DNA of 64,000 nucleotides from an uncultured Oscillospiraceae bacterium (GCA_944387015.1 CALXDH010000011.1:1-64000), one strand, 5' to 3'; positions 1 to 7,484 are shown, counted from the first letter of the stretch. Made by a program: numbers and translations. Notes: generated from the sequence alone by a model not told the origin.

Positions 1-699
1 ACGCTCTGCCGGACGGAGAAGATGCGGGAGGATCAGTACTACTTCCGGTGTTCTACCTACGGCAAGAGAGGCAAGGAGGCCTGTACGCCCCATCAGATCC
101 GGGAGGTTGACCTGAAACAGATCGTGCTGGACGATCTGCGCAGGGTGACCCACTTCGCCCGGATGAAGGAGAGGCAGTTCGCGGAGTACATCAACCAGAA
201 GAACACCCTGGAACTGCGGCGGGAGATCAACCGTGTGCAGAAGGAGCTGGACGCCATGCACCGCAGGGATGGAGAACTGAGCGCCCTGTTCAAGCGTCTC
301 TACGAGGACAATGTGCTGGGACGGGTGACCAACGAGCAGTTCCGGATGCTCTCCGCCGACTACAATGCAGAGCAGAAAGAACTGGAGTCGGACATCCCAG
401 CGAAGGAGGAGCAGTTGGAGAGGCTGAAAGCCTCGGTCGCCAATGTAGACGCCTTCATCGAGAAGGCCAAGCAGTACACCGCCATCGATGAACTGACGCC
501 CCAGCTGCTGCGGCTGTTCATCCAGCGCATTGAGATCGGGGAGCGGTCGAAAAAGCACTCCCGCTCCGCTGGCCAGAGCGTTCGGATCGTGTACCGGGAC
601 ATCGGCGCCCTGGATACACCTATGCGGGAGGGCGACCACGCACCGCACATGGCGAAACAGATCACAGAGAAAGAAGAAATCATGCGGTTGTTGGCATGA
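1..699 (+). CDS. Large serine recombinase, C-terminal part (5' truncated by window)
   Basis: The frame is open from base 1 and runs 232 codons to TGA. The catalytic resolvase domain lies upstream of the window. What is visible starts in a recombinase zinc-ribbon (Cys-x-x-x-x near residue 3, then YYFRCSTY and EACTPHQI supplying further Cys/His), followed by a long charged coiled-coil stretch (about residues 70-150) and a DUF4368-like C-terminal segment with the motif LLRLFIQRIEIGE. This layout is typical of large serine integrases of Tn4451/CTnDOT-unrelated clostridial elements, which cut and rejoin att sites in the nucleoid. The coiled coil normally controls recombination direction. Whether the complete gene is intact cannot be judged here. 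Confidence 0.85.
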   Translation, partial: TLCRTEKMREDQYYFRCSTYGKRGKEACTPHQIREVDLKQIVLDDLRRVTHFARMKERQFAEYINQKNTLELRREINRVQKELDAMHRRDGELSALFKRLYEDNVLGRVTNEQFRMLSADYNAEQKELESDIPAKEEQLERLKASVANVDAFIEKAKQYTAIDELTPQLLRLFIQRIEIGERSKKHSRSAGQSVRIVYRDIGALDTPMREGDHAPHMAKQITEKEEIMRLLA

Positions 700-785
700 A
701 AACACAGAGGCGGACGGCTTCCGCCGTCCGCCTCTATGCCCAATGATCCACCAGGTTCAGAAAATGTACCTATGGGAAACATCAG

Positions 786-807
786 ATCGGGGTGTCCTTT
801 TTCGTTT
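786..807 (+). repeat. 22-bp direct repeat, copy 1 (candidate att core)
   Basis: Identical to 963-984 over 22 bases; it begins ATCGGGGTGTCC and ends in a T-run plus CGTTT. Unlike copy 2 it has no upstream sequence able to pair with GGGGTGTCC, so it is only half of a terminator. That is what a recombination junction inside a terminator would look like. Confidence 0.7.
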
Positions 808-819
808 ATGAGACGGACG

Positions 820-945
820 AACGCGCTGCCTCCACCGCGCGCCGGGCGCGCAAATGAAAGTGGAGGTGAGGCAGGGCTCCTGCAAATGGACGAAGGCCAT
901 TTGCGGGATGCCGGGAAGCGAGTTCGAGCCTCGTTGCCCGCTCCA
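820..945 (+). other. Hairpin-rich segment ending in a tRNA-Gly-like 3' end
   Basis: Three inverted repeats are visible: CCTCCAC (829-835) with GTGGAGG (860-866), enclosing GCGCGC-CGG-GCGCGC (837-851), and an 11-bp stem 879-889/897-907 with a 7-base loop. They are followed by 918-945, which reads as a T-arm (GCGAG, loop TTCGAGC, CTCGT) plus an acceptor 3' strand TGCCCGC-T-CCA. That end matches tRNA-Gly, whose 5' acceptor would be GCGGGCA, but no D-arm or normal anticodon arm precedes it. It may be the 3' remnant of an integration-target tRNA fused to unrelated sequence, or a structured RNA with a tRNA-like tail. Confidence 0.5.
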
Positions 946-948
946 AAT

Positions 949-980
949 AAAAGGACATCCCAATCGGGGTGTCCTTTTTC
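949..980 (+). terminator. Rho-independent terminator after the tRNA-Gly-like end
   Basis: AAAGGACATCCC pairs with GGGGTGTCCTTT across the loop AATC and is followed by a T-run. Its 3' half is the second copy of the 22-bp repeat. Confidence 0.75.
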
Positions 981-984
981 GTTT
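963..984 (+). repeat. 22-bp direct repeat, copy 2 (candidate att core)
   Basis: Exact second copy of 786-807, starting 177 bp downstream. Here it forms the 3' arm and T-run of a complete terminator, so this is probably the ancestral copy. Confidence 0.7.
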
Positions 985-1048
985 TCTCAGCAATGGAACG
1001 ATGCATTTTCCCTGCCCGGGATTTTTGCGTGCGGTCCGGTTACTGCCC

Positions 1049-1077
1049 TGTACAAAGTTTGGGGGAATTGGTATAAT
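1049..1077 (+). promoter_or_regulatory. Promoter of the P-type ATPase gene
   Basis: TGTACA, 17-bp spacer, TATAAT (1072-1077), about 35 bp before the GTG start. Confidence 0.6.
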
Positions 1078-1112
1078 ATCCTCAAAAATGATCGAAAGGG
1101 GGAAACCCTCCC

Positions 1113-3578
1113 GTGAAATGGACCCACAGGGAGCAGCCGCAGGAAACCGCAGCACCCGGCCGCCGGGAGATGCCCCTGCTGCACCCGACAGCGGACAAGG
1201 GCCTGACCTCCGCCCAGGCAAAGGCATTGGCGGAGGCCGGTTGGGACAACCGGCCGGTGGCCTCGCCCACCAAGTCGGACAAGCAGATCGTGCGGGAAAA
1301 TCTGCTGACATATTTTAACCTGATTTTTGTGGTGCTGGCAGTGTGTCTGCTGCTGGTAGGGGACTGGAAGGACATGACCTTCCTCTTCATCGTGGCTGCC
1401 AACGCCGTCATCGGCATCGTCCAGCAGCTGCGGTCCAAGCGCACCATTGAAAAGCTGACGCTGCTCTCTGCTGCCAAAGTCCGGACCGTCCGGGACGGGG
1501 CGGTGGCGGAGCTGGCGTCGGATGCACTGGTGCGGGAGGACGTCATCGAACTGACCGCCGGGTGTCAGATCCCGGCGGATGCCACGGTCCTCACCGGGCA
1601 GGTGCAGGTGAATGAGTCCCTCATTACCGGCGAGGCGGACGCCATCGCCAAGGCCGTCGGGGACAGCCTGCTCTCCGGCAGCTTCGTCATCAACGGAAAA
1701 TGCCGGGCGCGGCTGGACCAGGTGGGGGCGGACTCCTATGCCGCCAAGCTGACCTTGGCCGCCAAGAAGGACGCCGGCCCCGGAAAGAGCGAGATGATGC
1801 GCTCCCTGGACCGGCTGATCCGGTTCATCGGCGTGGTGCTGATCCCCATCGGCGGCGCTCTTTTTTATAATCAGTATGCCGTGCAGGAACTGGGACTGCG
1901 GCAGGCGGTGGTCTCCACCGTGGCGGCCCTCATCGGCATGATCCCGGAGGGGCTGTTTTTGCTCACCAGCGTGGCGCTGGCGGTCAGCGTGGTGCGCCTG
2001 GCCCGGAACCGGACCCTCATCCACGAGATGAACGCCATCGAGACGCTGGCCCGGGTGGATGTTTTGTGTGTGGACAAGACCGGCACCGTCACCAGCCCCC
2101 AGATGGAGGTGCGGGAAGTGGTTCCGCTGGATGTGGAGGCCTACCCGGAGACGGAGATCTCCGACATCCTGGGGGCCTTCTACCGCTGCCTGGAGCCGGA
2201 CAACGACACCGCCAAAGCCATCGCGGAGCGGTACTCCTACGGCCCTGCCTGGCCCCATCGGGAGACGGTGCCCTTCTCCTCCGCCACCAAGTGGAGCGCG
2301 GTGAATTTCCCCGGCCGGGGGGCCTACGTGCTGGGAGCGCCGGAGTATGTGCTGGGCAGCGAGTTCGCCCCCCTGGAAAAGCGGACGGCCTACTATGCCG
2401 AAAAGGGCTGCCGGGTGCTGCTGCTGGCCCAGTGCGACGGGGCGGAGCCGGGGCGCCTTATCGGGTTGGTGGTGCCCATCGCCCTGGTGGTGCTGGAAAA
2501 CCCCATCCGTCCGGCGGCGCCCAAGGTGTTTGACTACTTCCACAGCCAGGGGGTGGCCGTCAAGGTCATCTCCGGCGACAACCCCGTCACGGTATCCGCC
2601 GTGGCGGCCCAGGCGGGGATCGACGGCGCCGGCAGCTGGGTGGACGCCCGGGAGCTGCAGACGGACCAGGACATCGCCCGGGCCGTGGGAGAGTACACGG
2701 TGTTCGGTCGGGTGGTGCCCAACCAGAAGCGCAAGATCGTCCGGGCCCTTCAGAGCCAGGGCCACACGGTGGCTATGACTGGCGACGGTGTCAACGATGT
2801 GCTGGCCCTCAAGGACGCCGACTGCGGCGTGGCCATGGCCTCTGGCGCGGACGCGGCCTGCCAGGTGGCCCAGCTGGTGCTGCTGGACAGCGACTTTGCC
2901 GCCATGCCCAAGGTGGTGGCGGAGGGCCGCCGGGTGATCAACAACATCCAGCGGGCCTCGGCGCTGTATCTGGTAAAGAACATCCTCTCGTTCTTTCTGG
3001 CCATCATCACGCTCTTTGCCGATTTTCCCTATCCCTTCGTGCCCATTCAGCTGACGCTGATCTCCGCCCTGACCATCGGCGTGCCCTCCTTCTTCCTGGC
3101 GCTGGAGCCCAACCACGACCTGGTGCGGGGGAAGTTCCTCCACAATGTGCTGCGCCGGGCCTTCCCCGGAGGCCTCACGGCCATCGCCGTGATCTTGTTC
3201 GCGGAGCTTTTCGTCTACACCTTCGGATTGACGCTGGAGGAGCTGTCTACCATCTGCGTGGTGCTGATGGCGGTGAATGGACTGACGGTGATCTACTACG
3301 CCGCCCGGCCGCTGGACGCCAAGCGGATCGCACTGCTGGTGACCATGAGTGTTGCGCTGCTGGCGGCCATCCTCTTCTTCGGAGAAGTGTTCGCCCTCTC
3401 CGGCCTGAGCTTTGCCGCCTGGCTGGTGCTGATCGTGCTGGTGCTTTTGGTGGTGCCGGTGCAGATGACCCTGGAGCGGATCTTTGACAAGTGCAGCGCC
3501 TTTTTCACCGCCCGGGCGGAGAAGAAGGCCCGCCGCAAAGGCGCCCGCCGGGCCTTCCGCAAGCAAAGACGCCGGTAA
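1113..3578 (+). CDS. Cation-translocating P-type ATPase (CtpE/Exp7-like)
   Basis: An 821-residue integral membrane ATPase. Visible motifs in order: the actuator TGE loop (residues 172-174), the M4 motif PEGL (278-281), the phosphorylation motif DKTGT with Asp321, and the hinge TGDGVNDVLALKDAD. Six C-terminal hydrophobic segments follow the catalytic core, and the end is a basic Arg/Lys-rich tail. PEGL in M4 in place of PEGLP/CPC, and the sequence after DKTGT, resemble the CtpE/Exp7 branch (P2-like), for which Ca2+ uptake has been reported in mycobacteria; the ion here is not provable from sequence. The start is GTG with GAAAGGGGG about 10 bp upstream. It is monocistronic, with its own promoter and a strong terminator. 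Confidence 0.9.
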   Translation: MKWTHREQPQETAAPGRREMPLLHPTADKGLTSAQAKALAEAGWDNRPVASPTKSDKQIVRENLLTYFNLIFVVLAVCLLLVGDWKDMTFLFIVAANAVIGIVQQLRSKRTIEKLTLLSAAKVRTVRDGAVAELASDALVREDVIELTAGCQIPADATVLTGQVQVNESLITGEADAIAKAVGDSLLSGSFVINGKCRARLDQVGADSYAAKLTLAAKKDAGPGKSEMMRSLDRLIRFIGVVLIPIGGALFYNQYAVQELGLRQAVVSTVAALIGMIPEGLFLLTSVALAVSVVRLARNRTLIHEMNAIETLARVDVLCVDKTGTVTSPQMEVREVVPLDVEAYPETEISDILGAFYRCLEPDNDTAKAIAERYSYGPAWPHRETVPFSSATKWSAVNFPGRGAYVLGAPEYVLGSEFAPLEKRTAYYAEKGCRVLLLAQCDGAEPGRLIGLVVPIALVVLENPIRPAAPKVFDYFHSQGVAVKVISGDNPVTVSAVAAQAGIDGAGSWVDARELQTDQDIARAVGEYTVFGRVVPNQKRKIVRALQSQGHTVAMTGDGVNDVLALKDADCGVAMASGADAACQVAQLVLLDSDFAAMPKVVAEGRRVINNIQRASALYLVKNILSFFLAIITLFADFPYPFVPIQLTLISALTIGVPSFFLALEPNHDLVRGKFLHNVLRRAFPGGLTAIAVILFAELFVYTFGLTLEELSTICVVLMAVNGLTVIYYAARPLDAKRIALLVTMSVALLAAILFFGEVFALSGLSFAAWLVLIVLVLLVVPVQMTLERIFDKCSAFFTARAEKKARRKGARRAFRKQRRR

Positions 3579-3590
3579 GAAAAGGCTAAT

Positions 3591-3629
3591 AAAAAATGCG
3601 GGACAGGCAAAAGCCTGTCCCGCATTTTT
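3591..3629. terminator. Bidirectional terminator
   Basis: AAAAATGCGGGACAGGC, loop AAAA, and its perfect complement ending in T5. A-run and T-run on both sides allow it to serve the ATPase (+) and yitT (-). Confidence 0.9.
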
Positions 3630-3683
3630 AGCAGAAAAAACATTCCCTGCGCCGCAAGGCGGAAGGATCCGGCAGACGCCGGG

Positions 3684-4568
3684 TCATTCCAGCTTTCGGG
3701 TGAAGTTTCCATAGATATGGGTGCCCTCCTGAACCGTCAGGAAGGCATGGGGATCGATGGTGTGGACTGCCCGAAGCAGCTCCTCGATCTCATACTTGGA
3801 AAGGCACACGCACAGCACATGGATATTTTCACCGGTATAGGCGCCGGTGCCGTTCCAGTAGGTGACGCTGCGGCCCAGGGACGAGATGATGAAGTGGGCC
3901 AGCTCGTTCTGGTCCTCCCGGGTGAAGATCAGCGCCTGGACGTTGATGTTCTGCTGATGCACCCGGTCCAGCACCATGGCGGTGAAGAAGTTGTAGATCA
4001 CGGAGTAGATGGCCACCTGGGGGCTGAAGAGCACCAGGAAGGCGGTGTAGAGGAAGACGTTGAAGGTCAGGGAGAATTTTCCCACGGTGAAGGTACTGCC
4101 TCGTTTGCTCAGGCACAGCCCCACAATATCCAGTCCGCCGCCGCTGGCACCGCAGGTGAGGACGATGCCGCTGCCCACGCCGGTGAGGATGCCGCCCAGC
4201 ATACAGGCGGTGAGGTAATCGTCAATGATCGGCGTGGAGGGAATGGGGATGATGGAGTAGAAGAAGGAGTAGGAGACGGCGCAGACGATGGTCTTGACCA
4301 CCAGCTCTCGCCCCAGGGTCTTGTAGGCCAGCAGCAAAATGGGGATGTTGGTAATGAAATAGAGGATACCGGCAATGTCGTAGGACCCGGTCTCCAATCC
4401 CAGGGCGGACTGCAGCAGCGTTCGGATCAGCTGGCACAACCCCAGCGTGCCGCCCGTGTAAAGTCCCAGCGGAACGATGAAGAGATTCAACGCAGCGGCG
4501 GCGATCAGCTCTCCCACCACGGAGGCCACCAGTCGGGGCCAGCGTTTGTGCAGAGTGGAATACAACAT
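3684..4568 (-). CDS. YitT family membrane protein
   Basis: A 294-residue protein with an N-terminal hydrophobic half of about five or six membrane segments (residues 15-200; two DUF161-type repeats) and a C-terminal soluble DUF2179 domain (about 210-290, from ALIFTREDQNELAHFI onward). YitT proteins are very common in multiple copies in Firmicutes; their function is unknown. Start ATG with GGAGGAGG 9 bp upstream. Its own promoter (TATAAT) lies 57 bp ahead of the start, and it ends at the terminator shared with the P-type ATPase, so it is a single-gene unit. No truncation is apparent. Confidence 0.9.
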   Translation of the reverse strand: MLYSTLHKRWPRLVASVVGELIAAAALNLFIVPLGLYTGGTLGLCQLIRTLLQSALGLETGSYDIAGILYFITNIPILLLAYKTLGRELVVKTIVCAVSYSFFYSIIPIPSTPIIDDYLTACMLGGILTGVGSGIVLTCGASGGGLDIVGLCLSKRGSTFTVGKFSLTFNVFLYTAFLVLFSPQVAIYSVIYNFFTAMVLDRVHQQNINVQALIFTREDQNELAHFIISSLGRSVTYWNGTGAYTGENIHVLCVCLSKYEIEELLRAVHTIDPHAFLTVQEGTHIYGNFTRKLE

Positions 4569-4624
4569 GTGCAGTACCTCCTCCGGCGGTTATCAGACCT
4601 TTTTAGCTTGCCCTATCTAAGCCG

Positions 4625-4653
4625 ATTATACGGGGACGGGGAGAAAAGCACAA
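4625..4653 (-). promoter_or_regulatory. Promoter of the yitT-like gene
   Basis: On the minus strand: TTGTGC (4648-4653), 17-bp spacer, TATAAT (4625-4630). Confidence 0.6.
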
Positions 4654-4671
4654 GGGGGAATGCAAAAAGAT

Positions 4672-4968
4672 TTACAGTCCGTAGCGCACATGGCGGTAGA
4701 GCCGCTCCCGTGCCCGGCGAAGGGTGCGGGACACCGTGGAGCGGTTGAGCCCCAGCAGTACGGCGATCTGAGGAATGTTCATCCCCTGATCGTAGTAGAG
4801 CGTGAGCATCTGCCGCTGCCGGGGCGTCAGCTCCCGGACCCGGGCCTGGCGCAGATTCCGCCGCAGCCGCTCCAGCCGTTCGCTGTTGTCGGCGCTGTTT
4901 TCCCGCAGCCACACCGTCATGTCGCCGATCCACTCGCTGGAGCGGGTATCAAAGCGTGTATCGTTCAT
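4672..4968 (-). CDS. Small sigma-70 region 4 / HTH protein
   Basis: 98 residues. The C-terminal half is a clear sigma region 4: LTPRQRQMLTLYYDQGMNI then an HTH with PQIAVLLGLNRSTVSRTLRRARERL. No region 2 is present, so it cannot by itself act like a standard sigma factor; related stand-alone region 4 proteins in clostridia and their phages act as DNA-binding regulators. I chose ATG at 4968 because AGGAG precedes it, while the upstream in-frame ATG at 4989 has no ribosome site. It overlaps the end of the preceding 77-residue gene by 20 bp, so translation is probably coupled. Confidence 0.7.
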   Translation of the reverse strand: MNDTRFDTRSSEWIGDMTVWLRENSADNSERLERLRRNLRQARVRELTPRQRQMLTLYYDQGMNIPQIAVLLGLNRSTVSRTLRRARERLYRHVRYGL

Positions 4969-5182
4969 GTTTGTGATAGCTCCTGTCATAATAGTGTGCG
5001 GTCAAAACCGCCAGCTCCCGCATCTCCCGCAGCAGCGGCGTCAGCTCTGCGATCCGCTGCCGCAGGGCCTGGGCCGCTGCGGGGTCCGTCTGTTCCTTGG
5101 CATCGGCCCGAAGCTGCGCCATCCGTACGCGGATGCGGGTTGCGCTCTCGTCATAGAGCGCGGACAGTTCCAAAAGTGTCAT
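4949..5182 (-). CDS. Small helical protein in the sigma-region-4 cassette
   Basis: 77 residues, almost entirely predicted helix: MTLLELSALYDESATRIRVR followed by heptad-like Leu/Ala spacing, which suggests a short coiled coil. I do not recognise a family. Its ATG overlaps the stop of the upstream zinc-finger-like gene as ATGA, and its 3' end overlaps the sigma-like gene, so the three form one tightly coupled cassette. A longer frame reading upstream to 5632 exists but runs antisense through two tRNA genes and is rejected. Confidence 0.6.
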   Translation of the reverse strand: MTLLELSALYDESATRIRVRMAQLRADAKEQTDPAAAQALRQRIAELTPLLREMRELAVLTAHYYDRSYHKHERYTL

Positions 5183-5370
5183 TCTTCGGCCTCCCTTCCC
5201 CGCGTTTGCCGGTAAGGAGCCAACTCCGTCCGGGCAAATGCGGTGAGACAGCGGCAGCAGATCCGGCTGCCGTTGCAGATCCAATAGTCCTCGCCCTCTG
5301 TGATCTCCTGTCCGCACAGGGTACAGAGAACTTGCCGCCGTCGGGGACGGCGTCGCAGATGCAGCAACAA
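5179..5370 (-). CDS. Small zinc-finger-like protein
   Basis: 63 residues with two Cys pairs, CTLCGQEI (Cys-x-x-Cys) and ICCRCL, about 15 residues apart, as in a small zinc ribbon. It starts with an Arg-rich stretch and probably binds nucleic acid or protein. The start appears to be TTG at 5370 with GGGAGG a few bases upstream. It is the first gene of the three-gene cassette. Function unknown; the Cys spacing is seen directly, the zinc binding is inferred. Confidence 0.55.
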   Translation of the reverse strand: MLLHLRRRPRRRQVLCTLCGQEITEGEDYWICNGSRICCRCLTAFARTELAPYRQTRGREAEE

Positions 5371-5413
5371 AAATCCCTCCCAAAAGAAAAAACAAAAAAA
5401 TGTAAAAATCCTG

Positions 5414-5442
5414 TTGACAAATCCCTATATGTCTGGTAATAT
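5414..5442 (+). promoter_or_regulatory. tRNA promoter
   Basis: TTGACA, 17-bp spacer, TAATAT, ending 19 bp before tRNA-Thr. Confidence 0.75.
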
Positions 5443-5461
5443 AAATCCTGCTGTTGGAACT

Positions 5462-5537
5462 GCTGGTGTAGCTCAGCTGGTAGAGCAGCTGATTTGTAAT
5501 CAGCAGGTCGGGGGTTCGAATCCGTCCACCAGCTCCA
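5462..5537 (+). tRNA. tRNA-Thr (UGU)
   Basis: 76 nt with encoded CCA. Acceptor GCTGGTG pairs with CACCAGC; the anticodon arm CTGAT-TTGTAAT-CAG shows anticodon TGT; the T-loop is TTCGAAT. Confidence 0.95.
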
Positions 5538-5547
5538 AATTTCATAT

Positions 5548-5631
5548 GGGGGAATTCCAGAGCGGTCAAATGGGGCAGACTGTAAATCTGTTGCTTCGGC
5601 TTCGGTGGTTCGAATCCACCTTCCCCCACCA
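5548..5631 (+). tRNA. tRNA-Tyr (GUA)
   Basis: 84 nt with a long variable arm as expected for bacterial tRNA-Tyr, anticodon GTA in CAGACT-GTA-AATCTG, acceptor GGGGGAA/TTCCCCC and encoded CCA. It lies 10 bp after tRNA-Thr and is probably cotranscribed. Confidence 0.95.
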
Positions 5632-5632
5632 A

Positions 5633-5661
5633 AAGGTGCCTGCAATCGCGGGCGCTTTTTT
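5633..5661 (+). terminator. Terminator of the tRNA-Thr/Tyr unit
   Basis: GGTGCCTGC, loop AATC, GCGGGCGC followed by T6. Confidence 0.65.
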
Positions 5662-5704
5662 ATTTTCTGATTTACAAGAAAACTGGAACTTATAGGCTTT
5701 ATCA

Positions 5705-5717
5705 ACAAGAACCTTGT
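5705..5717. promoter_or_regulatory. Candidate operator, copy 1 (ACAAG-N3-CTTGT)
   Basis: A 13-bp dyad ACAAG-AAC-CTTGT; a second copy with a different centre lies 62 bp downstream, just before the promoter of the S24-type repressor. Probably a binding site of that repressor (inference). Confidence 0.4.
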
Positions 5718-5766
5718 GAATAAGGATACAATAGCACAAATGTTCTATTATGTCAAGTGCGATTTT

Positions 5767-5779
5767 ACAAGTTTCTTGT
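5767..5779. promoter_or_regulatory. Candidate operator, copy 2 (ACAAG-N3-CTTGT)
   Basis: ACAAG-TTT-CTTGT, ending 10 bp before the -35 element at 5790. Confidence 0.4.
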
Positions 5780-5789
5780 TATTCTTTGG

Positions 5790-5818
5790 TTGACAGGACA
5801 GGGAAAGTGCGGTATCCT
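5790..5818 (+). promoter_or_regulatory. Promoter of the S24-type repressor
   Basis: TTGACA (5790-5795), 17-bp spacer, TATCCT (5813-5818). Confidence 0.7.
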
Positions 5819-5850
5819 GAGAAAAATGCACCGGGAAAGGAGCGGCAGCC

Positions 5851-6612
5851 ATGACATTTGGGGAACGGGTCCGGGCACGTCGGGAGGAGATGGGCATGTC
5901 CCGCCAACAGCTGGCGGGTCTTCTGGGTGTAACGCTCTCCGCGGTCAGTAACTATGAAAAGGGGATCAGCTTTCCGCGGGAGGATGTGATCCTGCGGCTG
6001 TTTGACGCCTTGGAGACGGAGCCGAACGTGTTGTTTCAGGACAGCTTCCGTTCCGGTGGGCAGGTGCTGACCCAAGGGGAGCAGACGCTGCTGGCGCAGT
6101 ACCGGGGGCTTTCCATGCTGGGGCGGGAGACGGTACGCTCCATGGTGGAGGCGCTGTGCGCCTATCGGGACGATCTGGAGGAGAGCCGTACCGCGGAGCA
6201 GGAACCCCGGGTGATCCCGCTGTACCGGAGTCCGGCGGCGGCGGGCTATGCGGCCCCGGTGTTTGGGGAGGACTTTGATTACCTGCCGGTGAAGGGGGAT
6301 GTGCCAGCCGGGGCGGAGTTTGCCGTCCGGATCCAGGGTGACTCCATGGCACCTTATATTGCCGACGGCTCGGTGGTGTACGTGAACCGGGACCCGCTGC
6401 GGCAGGGAGATGTGGGGATCTTCTGCGTGGATGGTGAGATGGTGTGCAAGCAGTACCGGAAAGATCCCCTGGGGACCGTGTATCTCTTTTCCCTAAACCG
6501 GGCACGGGCTGACGCGGACGTGGTGCTCACCGCCTCCAGCGGCCGGACATTGGTGTGCTTTGGCCGGGTGATCGTTCACGCGCCGCCGCTTCCCGGAATG
6601 GAGGATGAATAA
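5851..6612 (+). CDS. XRE-family repressor with S24 (LexA/CI-like) peptidase domain
   Basis: 253 residues. Residues 1-60 are a Cro/CI-type HTH (MSRQQLAGLLGVTLSAVSNY). The C-terminal part from about 120 is an S24 autoprotease fold with the nucleophile Ser in GDSMAP and the general base Lys in VCKQY. Such proteins bind operators as dimers and can be cleaved at an Ala/Cys-Gly bond upon RecA activation; the sequence AAAGYAAPVF before the catalytic domain holds a possible cleavage site. The start ATG has AAAGGAG upstream. The length fits phage-type and HdiR-like repressors. No other phage genes are nearby, so it may be a domesticated regulator. Two ACAAG-N3-CTTGT dyads sit upstream of its promoter. 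Confidence 0.85.
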   Translation: MTFGERVRARREEMGMSRQQLAGLLGVTLSAVSNYEKGISFPREDVILRLFDALETEPNVLFQDSFRSGGQVLTQGEQTLLAQYRGLSMLGRETVRSMVEALCAYRDDLEESRTAEQEPRVIPLYRSPAAAGYAAPVFGEDFDYLPVKGDVPAGAEFAVRIQGDSMAPYIADGSVVYVNRDPLRQGDVGIFCVDGEMVCKQYRKDPLGTVYLFSLNRARADADVVLTASSGRTLVCFGRVIVHAPPLPGMEDE

Positions 6613-6616
6613 AAAG

Positions 6617-6651
6617 AAAGGACCCGCTGCCAAGTGCAGCGGGTCCTTTTT
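6617..6651 (+). terminator. Terminator after the S24-type repressor
   Basis: AAAGGACCCGCTGC paired with GCAGCGGGTCCTTT, then T-run. Confidence 0.85.
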
Positions 6652-6695
6652 CATATGCAGGTGCTGGCGGCGGCAGCGGGTCCACTGACGGGCCG

Positions 6696-7430
6696 TCAGA
6701 CGGTGAAGCCGCCGTCGGCGGTGAGGATCTGCCCCGTGAGGAAGGAGGCCTTCTCCGAAGCCAGAAACGCTACGGCGTGGGCCACGTCCTCCGGGGTGCC
6801 AAGACGGCCCAGAGGTGTCTCCTCGATCAAAAGGTCCCGGGTCTCCGGCCCCAGCATCCGGACCATATCGGTTTCAATAGAGCCCGGCGCCACGGCGTTG
6901 ACCCGGATATGGGAGGGAGCCAGCTCCAGAGCCAGGGAGCGGGTGAGGCCCACCAGCGCGGCCTTGGTGGCAGCATAGGCCACCTCACAGGAAGCGCCCC
7001 GCAGGCCCCAGATGGAGGTGAGATTTACGATGCAGCCTGTCTTCTCCGAGAGCATGTGGGGCAGCACCGCCTGGATGGCATTTTTGGCGCCGCCGACGTT
7101 AACGGCGAAAAAGCGGTCCCAGGTCTCGTCGTCCATGTCCTGGAACAGGCACTGGCGGGAGATGCCGGCGTTGTTCACCAGCAGCGTCACGGGGCCCAGT
7201 TCCCGCTCCACGGTGCGTACCATGGTCTCCACGGCACTCCGGCTGGCCACGTCTGCCTGCACGGCGATGGCGTCCTGGCCTCCCCGGCGCAGCTCCTCCG
7301 CCAGGTCCTCGGCTTCCTGGCGGTGCTGACAATAGTTGACGCACACGGCATAGCCCTCTCCGGACAGTTCCCGGGCGATGGCCCGGCCGATCCCCCGAGA
7401 GGCTCCGGTGACCAGTGCGACAGATCTCAT
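6696..7430 (-). CDS. SDR family oxidoreductase, FabG-like (3-oxoacyl-ACP reductase)
   Basis: 244 residues of classical short-chain dehydrogenase. The NAD(P) loop TGASRGIG is at residues 8-15, NNAG is in the middle, the catalytic Ser lies in NLTSIWG and the Tyr/Lys in YAATK, and the end GGFTV is FabG-like. The family reduces 3-oxoacyl-ACP with NADPH, but many FabG-like proteins act on other substrates, and no fatty-acid genes are adjacent. I chose the ATG at 7430, which has AAGGAG 8 bp upstream; the frame extends 11 codons further without a ribosome site. It stands alone between the repressor and tRNA-Val. Confidence 0.85.
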   Translation of the reverse strand: MRSVALVTGASRGIGRAIARELSGEGYAVCVNYCQHRQEAEDLAEELRRGGQDAIAVQADVASRSAVETMVRTVERELGPVTLLVNNAGISRQCLFQDMDDETWDRFFAVNVGGAKNAIQAVLPHMLSEKTGCIVNLTSIWGLRGASCEVAYAATKAALVGLTRSLALELAPSHIRVNAVAPGSIETDMVRMLGPETRDLLIEETPLGRLGTPEDVAHAVAFLASEKASFLTGQILTADGGFTV

Positions 7431-7484
7431 AAGCAATGCTCCTTCCCTGTACCGGCCAGCCACAACAAGACGGTCCGGATATAC

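Larger units (their letters stand above)
1..807. mobile_element. Edge of an integrative element (recombinase end)
   Basis: The window opens inside a large serine recombinase gene, the usual integrase of clostridial integrative elements, which normally lies close to one element end. About 90 bases after its stop begins a 22-bp sequence (786-807) that recurs exactly at 963-984 in a terminator behind a tRNA-Gly-like 3' end. I infer that the element boundary lies near 786-807. The other end is outside the window, so size and cargo are unknown. Confidence 0.4.

Noticed and set aside
806..1006. 66-codon minus-strand ORF with ERATRLELAS
   Set aside because: This peptide is what antisense reading of a tRNA-Gly 3' end gives, so it points to RNA, not protein.
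987..3566. 859-codon minus-strand ORF across the P-type ATPase
   Set aside because: It is antisense to a gene with all P-type ATPase motifs, rich in His/Gln/Gly as expected from reverse reading of high-GC codons, and has no recognisable domain.
4949..5632. 227-codon minus-strand ORF extending upstream of the 77-residue gene
   Set aside because: The upstream part is the reverse reading of tRNA-Tyr and tRNA-Thr (typical RIRTPDLL-like peptide); only the last 77 codons with the ATGA overlap are credible.
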